A DNA stretch of 64,000 bases from Halocatena marina (GCF_025913575.1 NZ_CP109785.1:620001-684000), one strand, 5' to 3'; positions 7,963 through 17,632 are shown, numbered from the stretch's first letter. Numbers and translations: made by a program. Notes: generated by a model not told the origin, from the sequence alone.

Positions 7963-8934
7963 ATGAAGACTGAAGTTATTGGCTCAGATCAGGATGACAG
8001 ATTTTGGTTTCGTGCGCGAATTATTGCTTGCCGCGAACCATATCGGCGGCTGTATGGGATTCCGACGTCGGTGAATCCGTGGGCTATTCGCGCACAGTCC
8101 CGTATCCGTCGATTCACTCCTGAGTGGAGTGGGTGGACCCCGAGAGACGCAGGCATCCTCATCGACTTGCTCAAACAAAGTGAAAAAACGGTCGAAGAAG
8201 ACGGCTACTACGAGCATATTCTAGAGTATGCGGTCTGTGTCGTCGCTGAAACGAGCTCACAAGCTCGTTCGCGCGCGAAGACCTGCCTCCGAAATGGTTC
8301 ATTTCTCCAGTTCGACCTCGATGCGGTTGGCGCAGACGAAGCAGCAGCGCTCGAAGCGACTCCAGTTGCGACGCGTGCAATTGCCACCCAAACAGCCATT
8401 CATCCCTTGATTGGCGGCGAGTATTCCCCACCGATTCCGGAGATCCACCTCGCCAGTTCGTCCGATGAAATCGCAGGCGTCATCCGAATGGAGCTATCTC
8501 GGGAACAACTCAAAGAGCAGATCTCACGCGTTCGAACGCACCGCCGTCGGATGTATGACTGGGGACGATTCAAGCCCGAGTTCGAGCTGAATCGGCAGTT
8601 GAACGAGCGAATGCTCGCGGTTATAGACGCTGTCGCTGAAGACGATACCGGAATACTGGTCGCCTCCGTCCCGGTTACAGAGGACGAGCCAGAAGTAGCC
8701 GTCGTCCTCGTTTTGAGTCACGAATGGGTCAAACGGATACAGGATCGAGCCACAAACCGAGACTCCAATGTCGAAACAGTCCACTGGAAATTCCCGATTG
8801 CGGAATCGTCGCTCGATCACTTCCTTGCGTACGCCAACGAAGCAATCGACACCACTTCTCCACAAATCATCGGCCCGAGTCCGTTCGTCGAACCGAACGA
8901 GATGACAGACGCAGAAATGATATCAGCGAGGTGA
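7963..8934 (+). CDS. Unrecognised hypothetical protein
   Basis: This 323-residue soluble protein has no signal peptide and no motif I recognise. The N-terminal third is basic and aromatic (FWFRARIIACREPYRRLYG) and the middle is helical. Later there are hydrophobic beta-strands (ILVASVPV, VAVVLVLSHEWV) separated by acidic loops, suggesting an alpha/beta domain. The flanking upstream 260 bases are noticeably A/T-rich. No partner gene lies beside it in the same orientation. It may be a lineage-restricted haloarchaeal protein; I assign no function. Confidence 0.75.
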   Translation: MKTEVIGSDQDDRFWFRARIIACREPYRRLYGIPTSVNPWAIRAQSRIRRFTPEWSGWTPRDAGILIDLLKQSEKTVEEDGYYEHILEYAVCVVAETSSQARSRAKTCLRNGSFLQFDLDAVGADEAAALEATPVATRAIATQTAIHPLIGGEYSPPIPEIHLASSSDEIAGVIRMELSREQLKEQISRVRTHRRRMYDWGRFKPEFELNRQLNERMLAVIDAVAEDDTGILVASVPVTEDEPEVAVVLVLSHEWVKRIQDRATNRDSNVETVHWKFPIAESSLDHFLAYANEAIDTTSPQIIGPSPFVEPNEMTDAEMISAR

Positions 8935-9034
8935 GATCAGACGTGCTAGCACCGTGACTGAGCAACTATCACCTTCGGTTATCGATCTATTGACGTTCAC
9001 ATTCTTTCTTCGGTCAACAGAATCGTTGGGACCA

Positions 9035-9910
9035 TCAGAAAATCTGTGCGCCGTCACCGATGTGCGTCTGGTAGGCGCGCGATTCAACACCAAATTCAGC
9101 GAACGAATCGAGCATAGCGTTCGCAATCGCGCGTTGTGCATGATCGTAACAGACTGCGATGATCGCTGGTCCGGCACCACTGATCGTAACACCGGTTGCT
9201 CCGGCCTGAAGCGCTGCCTTGCGGACAGTATCGTAGCCTTCAATGAGTTCTGCGCGTGCGGGAGTAACGATCGTGTCGTGCATCCCTCGGCCCACGAGTT
9301 CGGGATCATTTCGAGTCATTCCAGCGGTGATTGTCGCCGCTTTTCCGACCGTATCGACGACTTTCGAGATGGATGTTCGTTTGGGGACTACTTGCCGGGC
9401 ACTGCGGGTCGAGACGACGATATCCGGGAGGCACGTAACGAATGAGATATCAGCGTCAATTTGGGTGATTCCGTCGTCCGTCGCAATCGTAAAGCCGCCG
9501 AGAATGGCCGGGGCGACGTTATCAGCGTGAGCATCTCCCGAGACAACGGCCTCACCTTTCGCGGCGATCGGTACGAGTTCTTTGCGGGTGAGTCCACAGT
9601 CGTACAGTACGTTGAGCGCGACAGCAGCCGCTGCTGCGCTTGCAGCCGAGGAACCAAGCCCTGAAGCCGGACGGACACCTTTGTCGATCTCGATTCGTGC
9701 TGGTGCATCGAGCGCTTGAGCAACAGCACCAACGGTGTTTTTTTCCGGGTCTTCAGGGATGTATTGGCTACCAGCCCCCGTCACATCTATCGTTGTTTTG
9801 TTGGCTTTCTCGACGCGCACGACATCCGCCGGGCGATCGAGGGCAACGCCGAACACATCGAAGCCACTCCCGAGGTTCGCACTCGTCGCCGGAGCCCGGA
9901 CGGTCACCAT
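9035..9910 (-). CDS. thrB: Homoserine kinase (GHMP family)
   Basis: The 291-residue kinase phosphorylates homoserine in threonine synthesis. It begins VTVRAPATSANLGSGFDVFG, the typical ThrB N-terminus, and has the GHMP ATP-binding motif PASGLGSSAASAAAAA at about 81-96. The C-terminal GHMP glycine motif is TGVTISGAGPAIIAVCY. The gene is monocistronic. Its promoter has a TATA element embedded in a 7-bp perfect inverted repeat (9920-9939). Other GHMP kinases are less likely given the N-terminal signature. Confidence 0.95.
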   Translation of the reverse strand: MVTVRAPATSANLGSGFDVFGVALDRPADVVRVEKANKTTIDVTGAGSQYIPEDPEKNTVGAVAQALDAPARIEIDKGVRPASGLGSSAASAAAAAVALNVLYDCGLTRKELVPIAAKGEAVVSGDAHADNVAPAILGGFTIATDDGITQIDADISFVTCLPDIVVSTRSARQVVPKRTSISKVVDTVGKAATITAGMTRNDPELVGRGMHDTIVTPARAELIEGYDTVRKAALQAGATGVTISGAGPAIIAVCYDHAQRAIANAMLDSFAEFGVESRAYQTHIGDGAQIF

Positions 9911-9919
9911 GTCACCGCC

Positions 9920-9939
9920 TTATCCGAGCGTGCGGATAA
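9920..9939 (-). promoter_or_regulatory. Inverted repeat over thrB TATA region
   Basis: TTATCCG and CGGATAA are a perfect 7-bp inverted repeat with spacer AGCGTG. The distal arm, read on the minus strand as TTTATCCG, sits 22-30 bases before the thrB ATG, where the TATA box should be. Binding there would block promoter recognition. Confidence 0.55.
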
Positions 9940-10227
9940 ATCTACCCGAATACGATCCTGTTCGATGTGTTTCAAAATCGACGGCCGCATATGATGTGAT
10001 TCAGACGATACTACGGGGCTGATGAATCACGTCACATTGTTTGATAAACGTATTTGATAACCTCTGTTTTCTCGACCTTCCGTAGCCATGTTGTGGGCGC
10101 TCGTTTGTGTCTCGATTGGCGAATCAGACAGCTGTAGACATAGCTGTACGGTGAAATGAGAACTGTTATGAGTGGGCCGTCGTCGTGGATGGGAAACGAC
10201 TTACGGAGAGCTATCTGACCGTATCGT
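9940..10227. other. Intergenic gap between thrB and FAD oxidoreductase
   Basis: Together with the thrB operator region this is 317 bases between divergent genes. I see no coding frame with haloarchaeal character, no RNA gene and no strong repeat. It probably only holds promoters. Confidence 0.45.
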
Positions 10228-11595
10228 ATGATCGGTATCGTCGGTGGCGGTATCGCCGGACTGGCGGCTGCCTACCGGCTCAAGCGAGCAGGACATGATG
10301 TACAGGTGTTCGAAGCGAGCGACGACCTCGGGGGATTAGCTGCAACGTATGAAACACAGGGTGATCGGATCGAGAAATTCTATCACCACCTTTCGAAATC
10401 AGAGCAGACTATCGTCGATCTCGCTGAGAAGATCGGAGTCGGTGAGCACGTTGAGTGGCTCATCGGAGAGAATGCTTACTACGTCGACGGGAACGTCCAT
10501 CAGATGGATACGCCGTGGCAGATTCTCGGATTCCCCCATTGGAGTGTCTACGACAAGTTCCGTTTGGGGATGCTCACGCTCGATATCGATATGCGCGGCG
10601 GCATCCCATCGTTCGACAGCTACGAGCGACTCGAAGATTTCGAGCACGTTCCTGTCAAGGAATTCGCTATCGATCACACCACACAAAACGTCTACGAGAC
10701 GTTCTTCGAACCGCTTCTCGACGCGAAGTTTGGAAGCCGAAAGGAGGACGTGAGCGCAGCATGGCTGCTCGGTCGAATCAAGTTTCGTGGTGAGCGCGAC
10801 CTTCTCCGTGGTGAGGTCCTCGGCTATATCGATGGCGGATTCGGTGTTCTGCTCGATGCACTCGTCGATGCCGTCGGCAGAGAGAATATCACTACCAACG
10901 CGCCGGTCACTGATCTCATCGGCGATGAGGAAATTGAATCTCTTGTCGTCGAAACTGATGCCGGAACGACGACCCACGACGTAGACAGCGCGATCGTCGC
11001 AACGATGCCAAACGTGCTGGAATCCCTGACTGGCTATCCCTGTGCTATTGACTTCCAAGGAGCGGTGTGCGCCGTAATCGGCATGGAAGAGTCACTCATG
11101 GACACGTACTGGCTCAACATCGCCGACGATGCACCGTTTGGGGCACTCATCGAACACACGAACTTCATACCGCGCGAGCGATACGGCGGCGAACACCTGC
11201 TCTACGTGGCAAGCTACGTGCAAAATCAACAGGAGGAGCTGTGGCAGATGAGTGATGAGGAGGTCGAGGAACACTGGCTGTCGGGGATTGAGGATCTGTT
11301 CCCACAGTTCGACCGCGACGCTGTGAACTCGGTTCGCATCGGGCGCAATCCAAGAACCGCGCCAATCTACGAACGCGGTTATCTCGATATGGTTGTCCCC
11401 TACGATCTGAGCGATGAGATCATGGATGGTGTCTACTACGCCGGTATGGCGAGCCAAGCACAGTACCCGGAACGAAGCCTGAACGGTGGATGCGTGGCTG
11501 GATACGAGTGCGCCGACCGAATCATCGAAACGCTTTCGGAAAGCGACGTGGAGGATGACTCCGACCGTCCCCGTATCGATACGGGGACGGCGTGA
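10228..11595 (+). CDS. FAD-dependent amine-oxidase/mutase-like oxidoreductase
   Basis: The 455-residue flavoprotein starts directly with the dinucleotide fold IGIVGGGIAGLAAAYRLKRAG and continues DVQVFEASDDLGGLAATY, the glycine-rich FAD clamp of the amine-oxidase superfamily. The mid-protein IDGGFGVLLDALVDAV and C-terminal YYAGMASQAQYPERSLNGG also fit. Similar proteins are annotated as protoporphyrinogen-oxidase-like or UDP-galactopyranose-mutase-like and often sit with glycan genes; no such gene is adjacent here. Substrate unknown. The tail after residue 435 is acidic and probably disordered. Confidence 0.85.
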   Translation: MIGIVGGGIAGLAAAYRLKRAGHDVQVFEASDDLGGLAATYETQGDRIEKFYHHLSKSEQTIVDLAEKIGVGEHVEWLIGENAYYVDGNVHQMDTPWQILGFPHWSVYDKFRLGMLTLDIDMRGGIPSFDSYERLEDFEHVPVKEFAIDHTTQNVYETFFEPLLDAKFGSRKEDVSAAWLLGRIKFRGERDLLRGEVLGYIDGGFGVLLDALVDAVGRENITTNAPVTDLIGDEEIESLVVETDAGTTTHDVDSAIVATMPNVLESLTGYPCAIDFQGAVCAVIGMEESLMDTYWLNIADDAPFGALIEHTNFIPRERYGGEHLLYVASYVQNQQEELWQMSDEEVEEHWLSGIEDLFPQFDRDAVNSVRIGRNPRTAPIYERGYLDMVVPYDLSDEIMDGVYYAGMASQAQYPERSLNGGCVAGYECADRIIETLSESDVEDDSDRPRIDTGTA

Positions 11596-11598
11596 GCC

Positions 11599-12201
11599 TC
11601 ATTCGCTCTCTGTAGAATCAGACATTCCCACTGCATCGCTGACATCGACGTCGTCGGGTTCATCTGCTCCACCCGTGGTGATTTCGCCGTCTGCGTCCTC
11701 GACGTAGACATCGTCTGCGTATCCGCTGACAGCGTTCGGCTGCGCCAGGTCGGCTTCGGAATCGTCGAGTCGATCGATAGTCGCTGGTGCATCGGGGAGG
11801 TCTTCGGGTTCGAACTCCCCAAGCGGTTCATCGATTGTGATACCGTGTCGTTCGAAGAACGACTCGTATCGATCGTAGTGCTCGTCGAGCTCGTCAGTCG
11901 GAATTTCCATCATTTCGACCCAGCCATGGTTGTAGAAGTCGAAATTCCCCTGAATGTGCGTGATTTCGCGCGCTTCAGCTTCGGAATATCCTTCTTCGAG
12001 TGCTGCCGTGTATGCATCAATTGTCCCATCGAAGAATCCATCGAGGTGCTCGCGTCGTTCTTCACGGTGGTTCTCGTCGGCTTTCCCAACGAAAATATTG
12101 GTGTGAAGCCGAACCAGACCAGTGTGAACGAGTGAATCAAGCCCGGGTGTTGTGAGCGCTTTCTTTGCAGCCCAGTGACGGACGTTCTGCTTGATCTTCA
12201 T
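11599..12201 (-). CDS. DUF6149-like haloarchaeal protein
   Basis: From the ATG at 12201 (MKIKQNVRHWAAKKALTTPG) the product is 200 residues, convergent with the preceding oxidoreductase with only 3 bases between stops. The first 120 residues are helical, with YSEAEAREITHIQGNFDFYNHGW as the most conserved-looking stretch. The C-terminal 70 residues are an Asp/Glu-rich low-complexity tail ending MSDSTESE. I recognise it as the small haloarchaeal DUF6149-type family with no known role. A longer upstream frame (to 12312) lacks acidic character and is not used. Confidence 0.8.
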   Translation of the reverse strand: MKIKQNVRHWAAKKALTTPGLDSLVHTGLVRLHTNIFVGKADENHREERREHLDGFFDGTIDAYTAALEEGYSEAEAREITHIQGNFDFYNHGWVEMMEIPTDELDEHYDRYESFFERHGITIDEPLGEFEPEDLPDAPATIDRLDDSEADLAQPNAVSGYADDVYVEDADGEITTGGADEPDDVDVSDAVGMSDSTESE

Positions 12202-12345
12202 TGGGCGTGCTACGTGATGAACGCACATCAATATTGATCTCGCACTGCCCGGAAACTGAAACACGACGAGGGACGACGGATGACAATACATGGGAGATGA
12301 GCGAGATAGCAATCCACATTAAGCGCGGATTCATATCGTCCACTC

Positions 12346-13608
12346 ATGGGCACGTCGCACGTAATTATTGGCGACGGCATCGCGGGAAGTTCGGCCGCGG
12401 AGACGATCCGCGAGGCTGACCCCGCTGCCGACATCACCGTACTCACCGATGAGGGTGAGGCACTTTACAATAGAATTCTCATCAAGGAATTCGCAAAGGG
12501 AAAGATGCCCGAGGGTCCCATCTCGATCCACCAACCGGAGTGGTATGACGAACGTGATATCGAACTCCGGCTTAATACGATGGTAACACGGATCGACGCC
12601 ACCGCTCAGGAGATCCACACTCACGACGGTGACACCATCGGGTACGATGCACTTCTCCTTGCGACCGGAGGAACGCCAGCGCAATTACCAGTAGAGAACA
12701 GTGATGCAGAGGGGATCCATCACTTCTGGACGTTTGAGGATGCTCGTGCAATTGAAGAGCACGCATCGCGCGCCGACACTGGTGTCATCGTCGGTGCAGG
12801 ACTGCTCGGCATCGATCTCGCGGCTATTTGTGGGGCCCAGGATGTCTCCGCGCAGTATTTGATGCGTGGCAATGCGTGGTGGCGATACGCATTGAGTGAG
12901 GAGGGCGCAGAGATCATGCACGAGGCGATGCGTGAGCGTGACGTCACGCCCGTCTTCGACAGCGGTGTCGATCACTTCGAAGTCGATGACACGGGTCACG
13001 TGACTGGCGTCGTTGATCCTAACGGCGAGCACTACGAGGCTGACTTCGTTGGTATTGCAATCGGTCTCAACTTCAATACAGAGTTCCTCTACTCCAGCGA
13101 TATTGAACTCACGGACAATGGCAGCATCGTGACCGACGAACACATGCGAACGAACGTCGAGAACGTTTACGCGGCGGGCGATGTCACCTATTTCTACGAT
13201 AATATCCTCGGTGATCAGGCCCAAAACGGTGCATGGGGAAGCGCGAAAGAACAAGGTTCGATCGCCGGAACGAACATGGTTCGTGATACGGGCGGTGAAG
13301 AGGACGAAGCAACGTTCAGTTGGGTCTCATCGTACTCGATTACCCACTTCGACTTCCCGTTCCTCTCCTTTGGCCATCCGACGCTTGGCGACGAATCGGC
13401 CGAACGTACGTACTCCGACACCGAATGGCGACGTGTTTCCATCAAAGACGGAAAAGTTACTGGCGGCGTGCTCATCGGTAATCTTGCTCCACAGACCAAA
13501 CTCAAACGCCTCGCGCGAGAACAAATTGATGTGAGTAATTCGAAGGATCTACTCCTCGAAGAAACCATCGACGTCGATAAGTTCCTCAAACAAGAGGCGG
13601 AAACATAA
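12346..13608 (+). CDS. FAD/NAD(P)-dependent pyridine nucleotide oxidoreductase
   Basis: The 420-residue protein has an FAD fold at the N-terminus (HVIIGDGIAGSSAAETIREAD), an NAD(P) fold at about 145-165 (GVIVGAGLLGIDLAAI) and the FAD-binding VYAAGDV near 270. YNRILIKEFAKGK is typical of rubredoxin-reductase/NirB-like and nitrite-reductase-associated reductases. No redox-active CxxxxC of disulfide reductases is visible, so electrons probably pass to a ferredoxin, rubredoxin or oxygen. It is divergent from DUF6149 and is probably monocistronic. The electron acceptor is unknown. Confidence 0.88.
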   Translation: MGTSHVIIGDGIAGSSAAETIREADPAADITVLTDEGEALYNRILIKEFAKGKMPEGPISIHQPEWYDERDIELRLNTMVTRIDATAQEIHTHDGDTIGYDALLLATGGTPAQLPVENSDAEGIHHFWTFEDARAIEEHASRADTGVIVGAGLLGIDLAAICGAQDVSAQYLMRGNAWWRYALSEEGAEIMHEAMRERDVTPVFDSGVDHFEVDDTGHVTGVVDPNGEHYEADFVGIAIGLNFNTEFLYSSDIELTDNGSIVTDEHMRTNVENVYAAGDVTYFYDNILGDQAQNGAWGSAKEQGSIAGTNMVRDTGGEEDEATFSWVSSYSITHFDFPFLSFGHPTLGDESAERTYSDTEWRRVSIKDGKVTGGVLIGNLAPQTKLKRLAREQIDVSNSKDLLLEETIDVDKFLKQEAET

Positions 13609-13821
13609 TACACTGCGAAGGAGCTTACACGCCCGATAGCGCTCGTGGTGATACTCTCCAAGCTCCAATCGACGCCCACGCTGAATTTTGACTCATCGTC
13701 GAGTGATCGGGGAGCAAACACTTCTTTGTAATATATTTCCATTCTGATCACCGACGAAATCGATCTTCTGATTCGCCGTTCGATCTGATGTACTGTCGAT
13801 CAGCAAAGATACCAAAAAGAT

Positions 13822-13841
13822 AATCTATTATGGGATAGATT
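13822..13841 (+). promoter_or_regulatory. Inverted repeat upstream of HTH_10 gene
   Basis: AATCTAT and ATAGATT are a perfect 7-bp inverted repeat with spacer TATGGG, 28-48 bases before the ATG at 13870. It covers the A/T-rich region where the TATA box should lie and may be an autoregulatory operator. Confidence 0.5.
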
Positions 13842-13869
13842 CTCGATAGCGTCACGGACGACGAAACTG

Positions 13870-14520
13870 ATGAGGTACTTCGATTTCACGATAACGCCCG
13901 ACAATGGCTCCATTCATCCGATAGATCTGATCCTCGCGGAGCATCCCGATGTAACGCGTGAGGCGCTGTTGCACATCAACGCCCTTGGTGATGGAACTGG
14001 TGTTATGCTTTATCGGCTCCGCGGAGATTCCGCTGCTGTCTCTGAGGAACTCAGTGACAGTGATGTGATTAGACACGATATTCTCGACGTTCAAGGAGAC
14101 GTATTCCACCTCTATCTCCACGTTCGTCCCGGTGAGCCAGCAGGGCGATTGATGGCACTTGCTCAAAAGTACGCGCTTATTATCGACACACCACTTGCGT
14201 TCACCGACGGTGGTGGACTCCGACTGACCGTTGTCGGAACACACGATATGCTACGGCGAGCACTCGAAGATCTTCCCGACGATATCCAGATCTCTGTCGA
14301 ACAGGCGGGTCAATACTCGCCCGAACGACCGCATCTTCTCTCTATCCTCACCGACCGACAGGCCGAAGTCTTTCGGACAGCAGTCGAGAAAGGGTACTAC
14401 GAAATCCCGCGCCGAACGACCCACGAAGACATCTCTGACGAACTCGGCTGTGCTCCATCCACAATTGATGAACACCTCCGAAAGGCGGAGTCGCGTGTTC
14501 TCTCAACACTCGTAAAGTAA
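13870..14520 (+). CDS. HTH_10 (bacterioopsin-activator type) transcription regulator
   Basis: The 216-residue regulator has an N-terminal mixed alpha/beta sensor domain (about 1-150) and a C-terminal HTH_10 helix-turn-helix. The latter starts LTDRQAEVFRTAVEKGYYEIPR near 157, followed by DISDELGCAPSTIDEHLRKAE. This is the Bat-type layout common in haloarchaea. It is monocistronic and has a near-perfect candidate operator just upstream. The ligand or regulon is unknown. Confidence 0.9.
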   Translation: MRYFDFTITPDNGSIHPIDLILAEHPDVTREALLHINALGDGTGVMLYRLRGDSAAVSEELSDSDVIRHDILDVQGDVFHLYLHVRPGEPAGRLMALAQKYALIIDTPLAFTDGGGLRLTVVGTHDMLRRALEDLPDDIQISVEQAGQYSPERPHLLSILTDRQAEVFRTAVEKGYYEIPRRTTHEDISDELGCAPSTIDEHLRKAESRVLSTLVK

Positions 14521-14605
14521 TCCGCTGGCCCGGAGAGCCAGATTACGTCTTCATTTCTGTCTCTCTTCTGTGGGTGGACAACGCTTTCTCTCTGTGACTC
14601 GCCAC

Positions 14606-16612
14606 TCAATTGGGAGTTGGAGCGCGCTCTTCGTGTTCGCTGTATATCCGATCGACTTGTCCGGCATAGCGCTTGAGGATGTTGCGACGCTTTTTCTTCA
14701 TCGATGGGGTGAGGAGATCGTTTTCGGGTGTCCACTCCTCGGGGACGAGTTCGAACATCTTGATCTGTTCTTCGGGCTCGAACTGCTCGTTGACAGTATC
14801 GACGTCCTCGAGGATCCACTGGCTGACACGCTCGTTCTGACAAATTTCTCTTCTGGTTTCGGGAAGGTAGATATGATTTCTGTCCGCCCATCGCTCGACG
14901 GTTTCGAAGTTCGGGACGATGAGTGCACTGACGAACTTCTCATCGTCCCCAATGACCATCACCTGTTCGACGCGGTCGCTGGTGGAAAAGGCACTTTCGA
15001 TCGGGCCGGGTGAGATGTTCTTGCCAGTCGAAAGGACAAGAATCTGCTTGAGTCGCTCGTGAAAGACGAGATAATCGTTATCGAGCTGTTCGACAATGTC
15101 GCCGGTGTGAACCCACTCATCGGTGAATGCATCCTCTGTGGCTTCTGGTTTTTCCCAGTAGCCATCGGTCACGTTCGGTCCACGGACCAGCAACTCCCCG
15201 ATTTCGCCTGATGCGCCACGCTTCTGTTCTTCTTCGAGCAGCGAATCGTCGAAAGCGACTTCCACGCCCGGCAATGGCGGCCCGAGCGTTCCAGCCTGAA
15301 TATCTTCCAACGGGTTAACACAGACAACAGGTGCAGTTTCGGTGAGTCCGTATCCTTCGGCGATCGGGATGCCCATGCCACCGAACAGCTCGGCGAGATC
15401 TTTCGAGAGGCTCCCACCTCCACTGATGAAAATCTCGAGATTCTCTCCCAGCTGGTCTTTTACGTTGCTGTATACCAGCCGATTCGCAATCGAGTATTTC
15501 ATCTTGTGAATACTGCCGTGGTTCTCCATCTGGTTGTGCTGGCGAGCAATACCAACTGCCCAATTGAAGATTCGCTTTTTGATCGACGATTCGCTCGCCT
15601 GCTCTTGCATGCTGTCGTAGATTCGTTCGTACACCCGAGGGACGCTTGTCGCTGCATTCGGTTTCACGATCCCAATGTCGTCTGCCACTGTGTCGGGCGA
15701 TTCGGCGTACGCAACGGTCACCCCCGAGGCAAACATGAGAAAGTGACCGGCCGTACGTTCGAACACGTGTGCTAATGGCAGAAACGAAAGAAACGTCATC
15801 CCTTGCTCGACGGTTGGCAGGTCGGGGGGCTTATCCGGTCGCGGTCCGAGTCGCTTTCTGATTTGGTTGATGTTCGATCTGATCTGTTTGTGAGTGAGCT
15901 TGACACCCTTTGGCTCACCGGTTGTCCCAGAGGTGTAGACGATACTCGCAAGATCATCGACATCACGCTCGTTGAGCCAGCTTTCGAGCTTCAACGGCCA
16001 CGCTATCCCTTCGCCTCTCTTATGGATATCGCCGAGCGACATAATGTCATCTCGGTCATTATACCGGAACAGGTCGTCCATTGAGACAATAAACGAGAGA
16101 TCAAGTTCGGATTCGACAGCGAGAACGCGCTCTAAGAGCGTTTCGTTTTCGACGATGACGGCTGTCGCTCCGGGATTATCGAGCAGATACTTCACCTGCT
16201 GGGGTGAGGATTCGGCGTAGACCGTCGTTACAACAGCACCTGCGACCTGCAACGCGAGATCGACCTGTGCCCATTCCATGCGCGTTGATGCAAAGATTCC
16301 AACACGGTCTCCCGACTCGATTCCACAATCACGGAATCCCGCTGCGAGATTGTGGACGATGTGTTGCATATCGGAATATTTGAGCGGTGAGTATCGTCCC
16401 GGCGGTGAGGCGTCGATCACGCCGGCCGACACAAGCGAGCGCTCGTACACACCGCCTTTGTAGAGTTGGGCGTTGAGATCACGATTGCGGCTGGTGCTCC
16501 CCTCGAACAATCGGCCAAGCGTCGACATCCCGATGACATCGTCGTTATTATCTCCGTACTGTTGCTCTGCTTCGAGCCATCCGGATGCGAGATTTTCAGT
16601 TGTGTCAACCAT
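14606..16612 (-). CDS. Long-chain acyl-CoA synthetase (AMP-forming)
   Basis: From the ATG at 16612 (MVDTTENLASGWLEAEQQ) the enzyme has 668 residues. It activates a carboxylic acid as acyl-AMP and then acyl-CoA. The P-loop-like A3 motif IVYTSGTTGEPKGVKLTH is intact, YGLTETAPVVCVN and the A8 motif WVHTGDIV are present, and the C-terminal lysine region STGKNISPGPIE matches long-chain FACL/LACS enzymes rather than acetyl-CoA synthetase. The ATG at 16624 would add four residues; the frame further upstream is A/T-rich and non-conserved. With the acyl-CoA dehydrogenases in the window it suggests fatty-acid turnover. Confidence 0.93.
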   Translation of the reverse strand: MVDTTENLASGWLEAEQQYGDNNDDVIGMSTLGRLFEGSTSRNRDLNAQLYKGGVYERSLVSAGVIDASPPGRYSPLKYSDMQHIVHNLAAGFRDCGIESGDRVGIFASTRMEWAQVDLALQVAGAVVTTVYAESSPQQVKYLLDNPGATAVIVENETLLERVLAVESELDLSFIVSMDDLFRYNDRDDIMSLGDIHKRGEGIAWPLKLESWLNERDVDDLASIVYTSGTTGEPKGVKLTHKQIRSNINQIRKRLGPRPDKPPDLPTVEQGMTFLSFLPLAHVFERTAGHFLMFASGVTVAYAESPDTVADDIGIVKPNAATSVPRVYERIYDSMQEQASESSIKKRIFNWAVGIARQHNQMENHGSIHKMKYSIANRLVYSNVKDQLGENLEIFISGGGSLSKDLAELFGGMGIPIAEGYGLTETAPVVCVNPLEDIQAGTLGPPLPGVEVAFDDSLLEEEQKRGASGEIGELLVRGPNVTDGYWEKPEATEDAFTDEWVHTGDIVEQLDNDYLVFHERLKQILVLSTGKNISPGPIESAFSTSDRVEQVMVIGDDEKFVSALIVPNFETVERWADRNHIYLPETRREICQNERVSQWILEDVDTVNEQFEPEEQIKMFELVPEEWTPENDLLTPSMKKKRRNILKRYAGQVDRIYSEHEERAPTPN

Positions 16613-16786
16613 TACCTCGATCATATGCGTCTGATGAAAAATCAATGTTGCGCGAAGCTTCTGCATCACACACTGGAAAAATCCGGAAATTCCATCATTT
16701 GTGACGGTTGTCCGAATGGTCGGGGATATACTAGCCGAGATACAGTTAGAAATATACAATTACTATATGATATTGATATTGAATTG

Positions 16787-17506
16787 TCAAATTATGTCGA
16801 AGATTCGTGTTGGTATGGCTCGAGTGAGTGAAACTGTCTTGCGACCGGCTCCTTTCAGATAGTGTCCCATGCTTCGGTGCATTGGCGCGCGACGGCCGAA
16901 TACGTTGAGTGAATCGTTTCGGATGGCAGCGATTATTGCCTCGCCGTCGACTTCTTTGTCTTTGTTGAATCGCATCTCTGTGTACGCGCGTCCGAGTGTT
17001 AACACAGAGTGTGCATCGCTTCCGGCAACGCCCGGATAGTCACGACGCGCTGCAAAGGTACGGGCTCGACGGTTTCGAAAACCAGTGACCAACCACGCGT
17101 TATACACCTCGATTGCATCACAGTCGGTGAGGTGTCGCCGTTTCACTCCGTGACGCATCCGTTGGAATGGGTGAGGCACGACAGCCACCCCACCTCGATC
17201 GCGGATTGCCTGAACAGTGTCCTCGAACGGTCGTCCCGGTTCGGGCATTGTCTCGATACCTAATCCGAGGAGATGTCCCTCTTGTGTGGATATTTCGACG
17301 CCGGGGATTCCGATCATACCATAGGACGGTGCGAGTGCCGCTGCCCGAAGCGACGCCTCAATCGTATCGTGATCCGTAATCGAAATGGCGTCTAGTCCGA
17401 TCTCACTTGCGTGTTTTAGAATACGGTTGACCGTTTCACAACCATCGTATGAGGCCCGAGAATGTACATGTGGATCGAACCGAATCGTCACTGCCTCGTC
17501 CAACAT
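16787..17506 (-). CDS. PHP-domain phosphoesterase
   Basis: The 239-residue protein starts MLDEAVTIRFDPHVHSRASYDG (ATG at 17506). It carries the metal-binding histidines of PHP domains in DPHVHSRASYDG and ISITDHDT, further histidine in VVPHPFQRM, and GSDAHSVLTLG. PHP proteins are metal-dependent phosphoesterases; relatives act on 3',5'-bisphosphonucleotides, RNA or histidinol phosphate, and the substrate here is undetermined. The C-terminal helix RAPMHRSMGHYLKGAGRK is basic. It is divergent from the arylsulfotransferase-like gene. Confidence 0.9.
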   Translation of the reverse strand: MLDEAVTIRFDPHVHSRASYDGCETVNRILKHASEIGLDAISITDHDTIEASLRAAALAPSYGMIGIPGVEISTQEGHLLGLGIETMPEPGRPFEDTVQAIRDRGGVAVVPHPFQRMRHGVKRRHLTDCDAIEVYNAWLVTGFRNRRARTFAARRDYPGVAGSDAHSVLTLGRAYTEMRFNKDKEVDGEAIIAAIRNDSLNVFGRRAPMHRSMGHYLKGAGRKTVSLTRAIPTRIFDII

Positions 17507-17561
17507 GAATAACGCTTTCCGGCCACAACGTAAGTACTTGCTTGCCACCTTATGAGAATTA

Positions 17562-17579
17562 CTTGTGGTAATACACAAG
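17562..17579 (+). promoter_or_regulatory. Short inverted repeat before sulfotransferase-like gene
   Basis: CTTGTG and CACAAG are perfect 6-bp arms around GTAATA in the divergent PHP / sulfotransferase promoter region, upstream of the A/T-rich box GTTATAAGTA near 17595. A regulator site is possible; a chance repeat of this size is also plausible. Confidence 0.3.
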
Positions 17580-17632
17580 AAGATGAATCGATTAGTTATA
17601 AGTATTTGAGTGTCCGTCTTGGTATCAATTGC

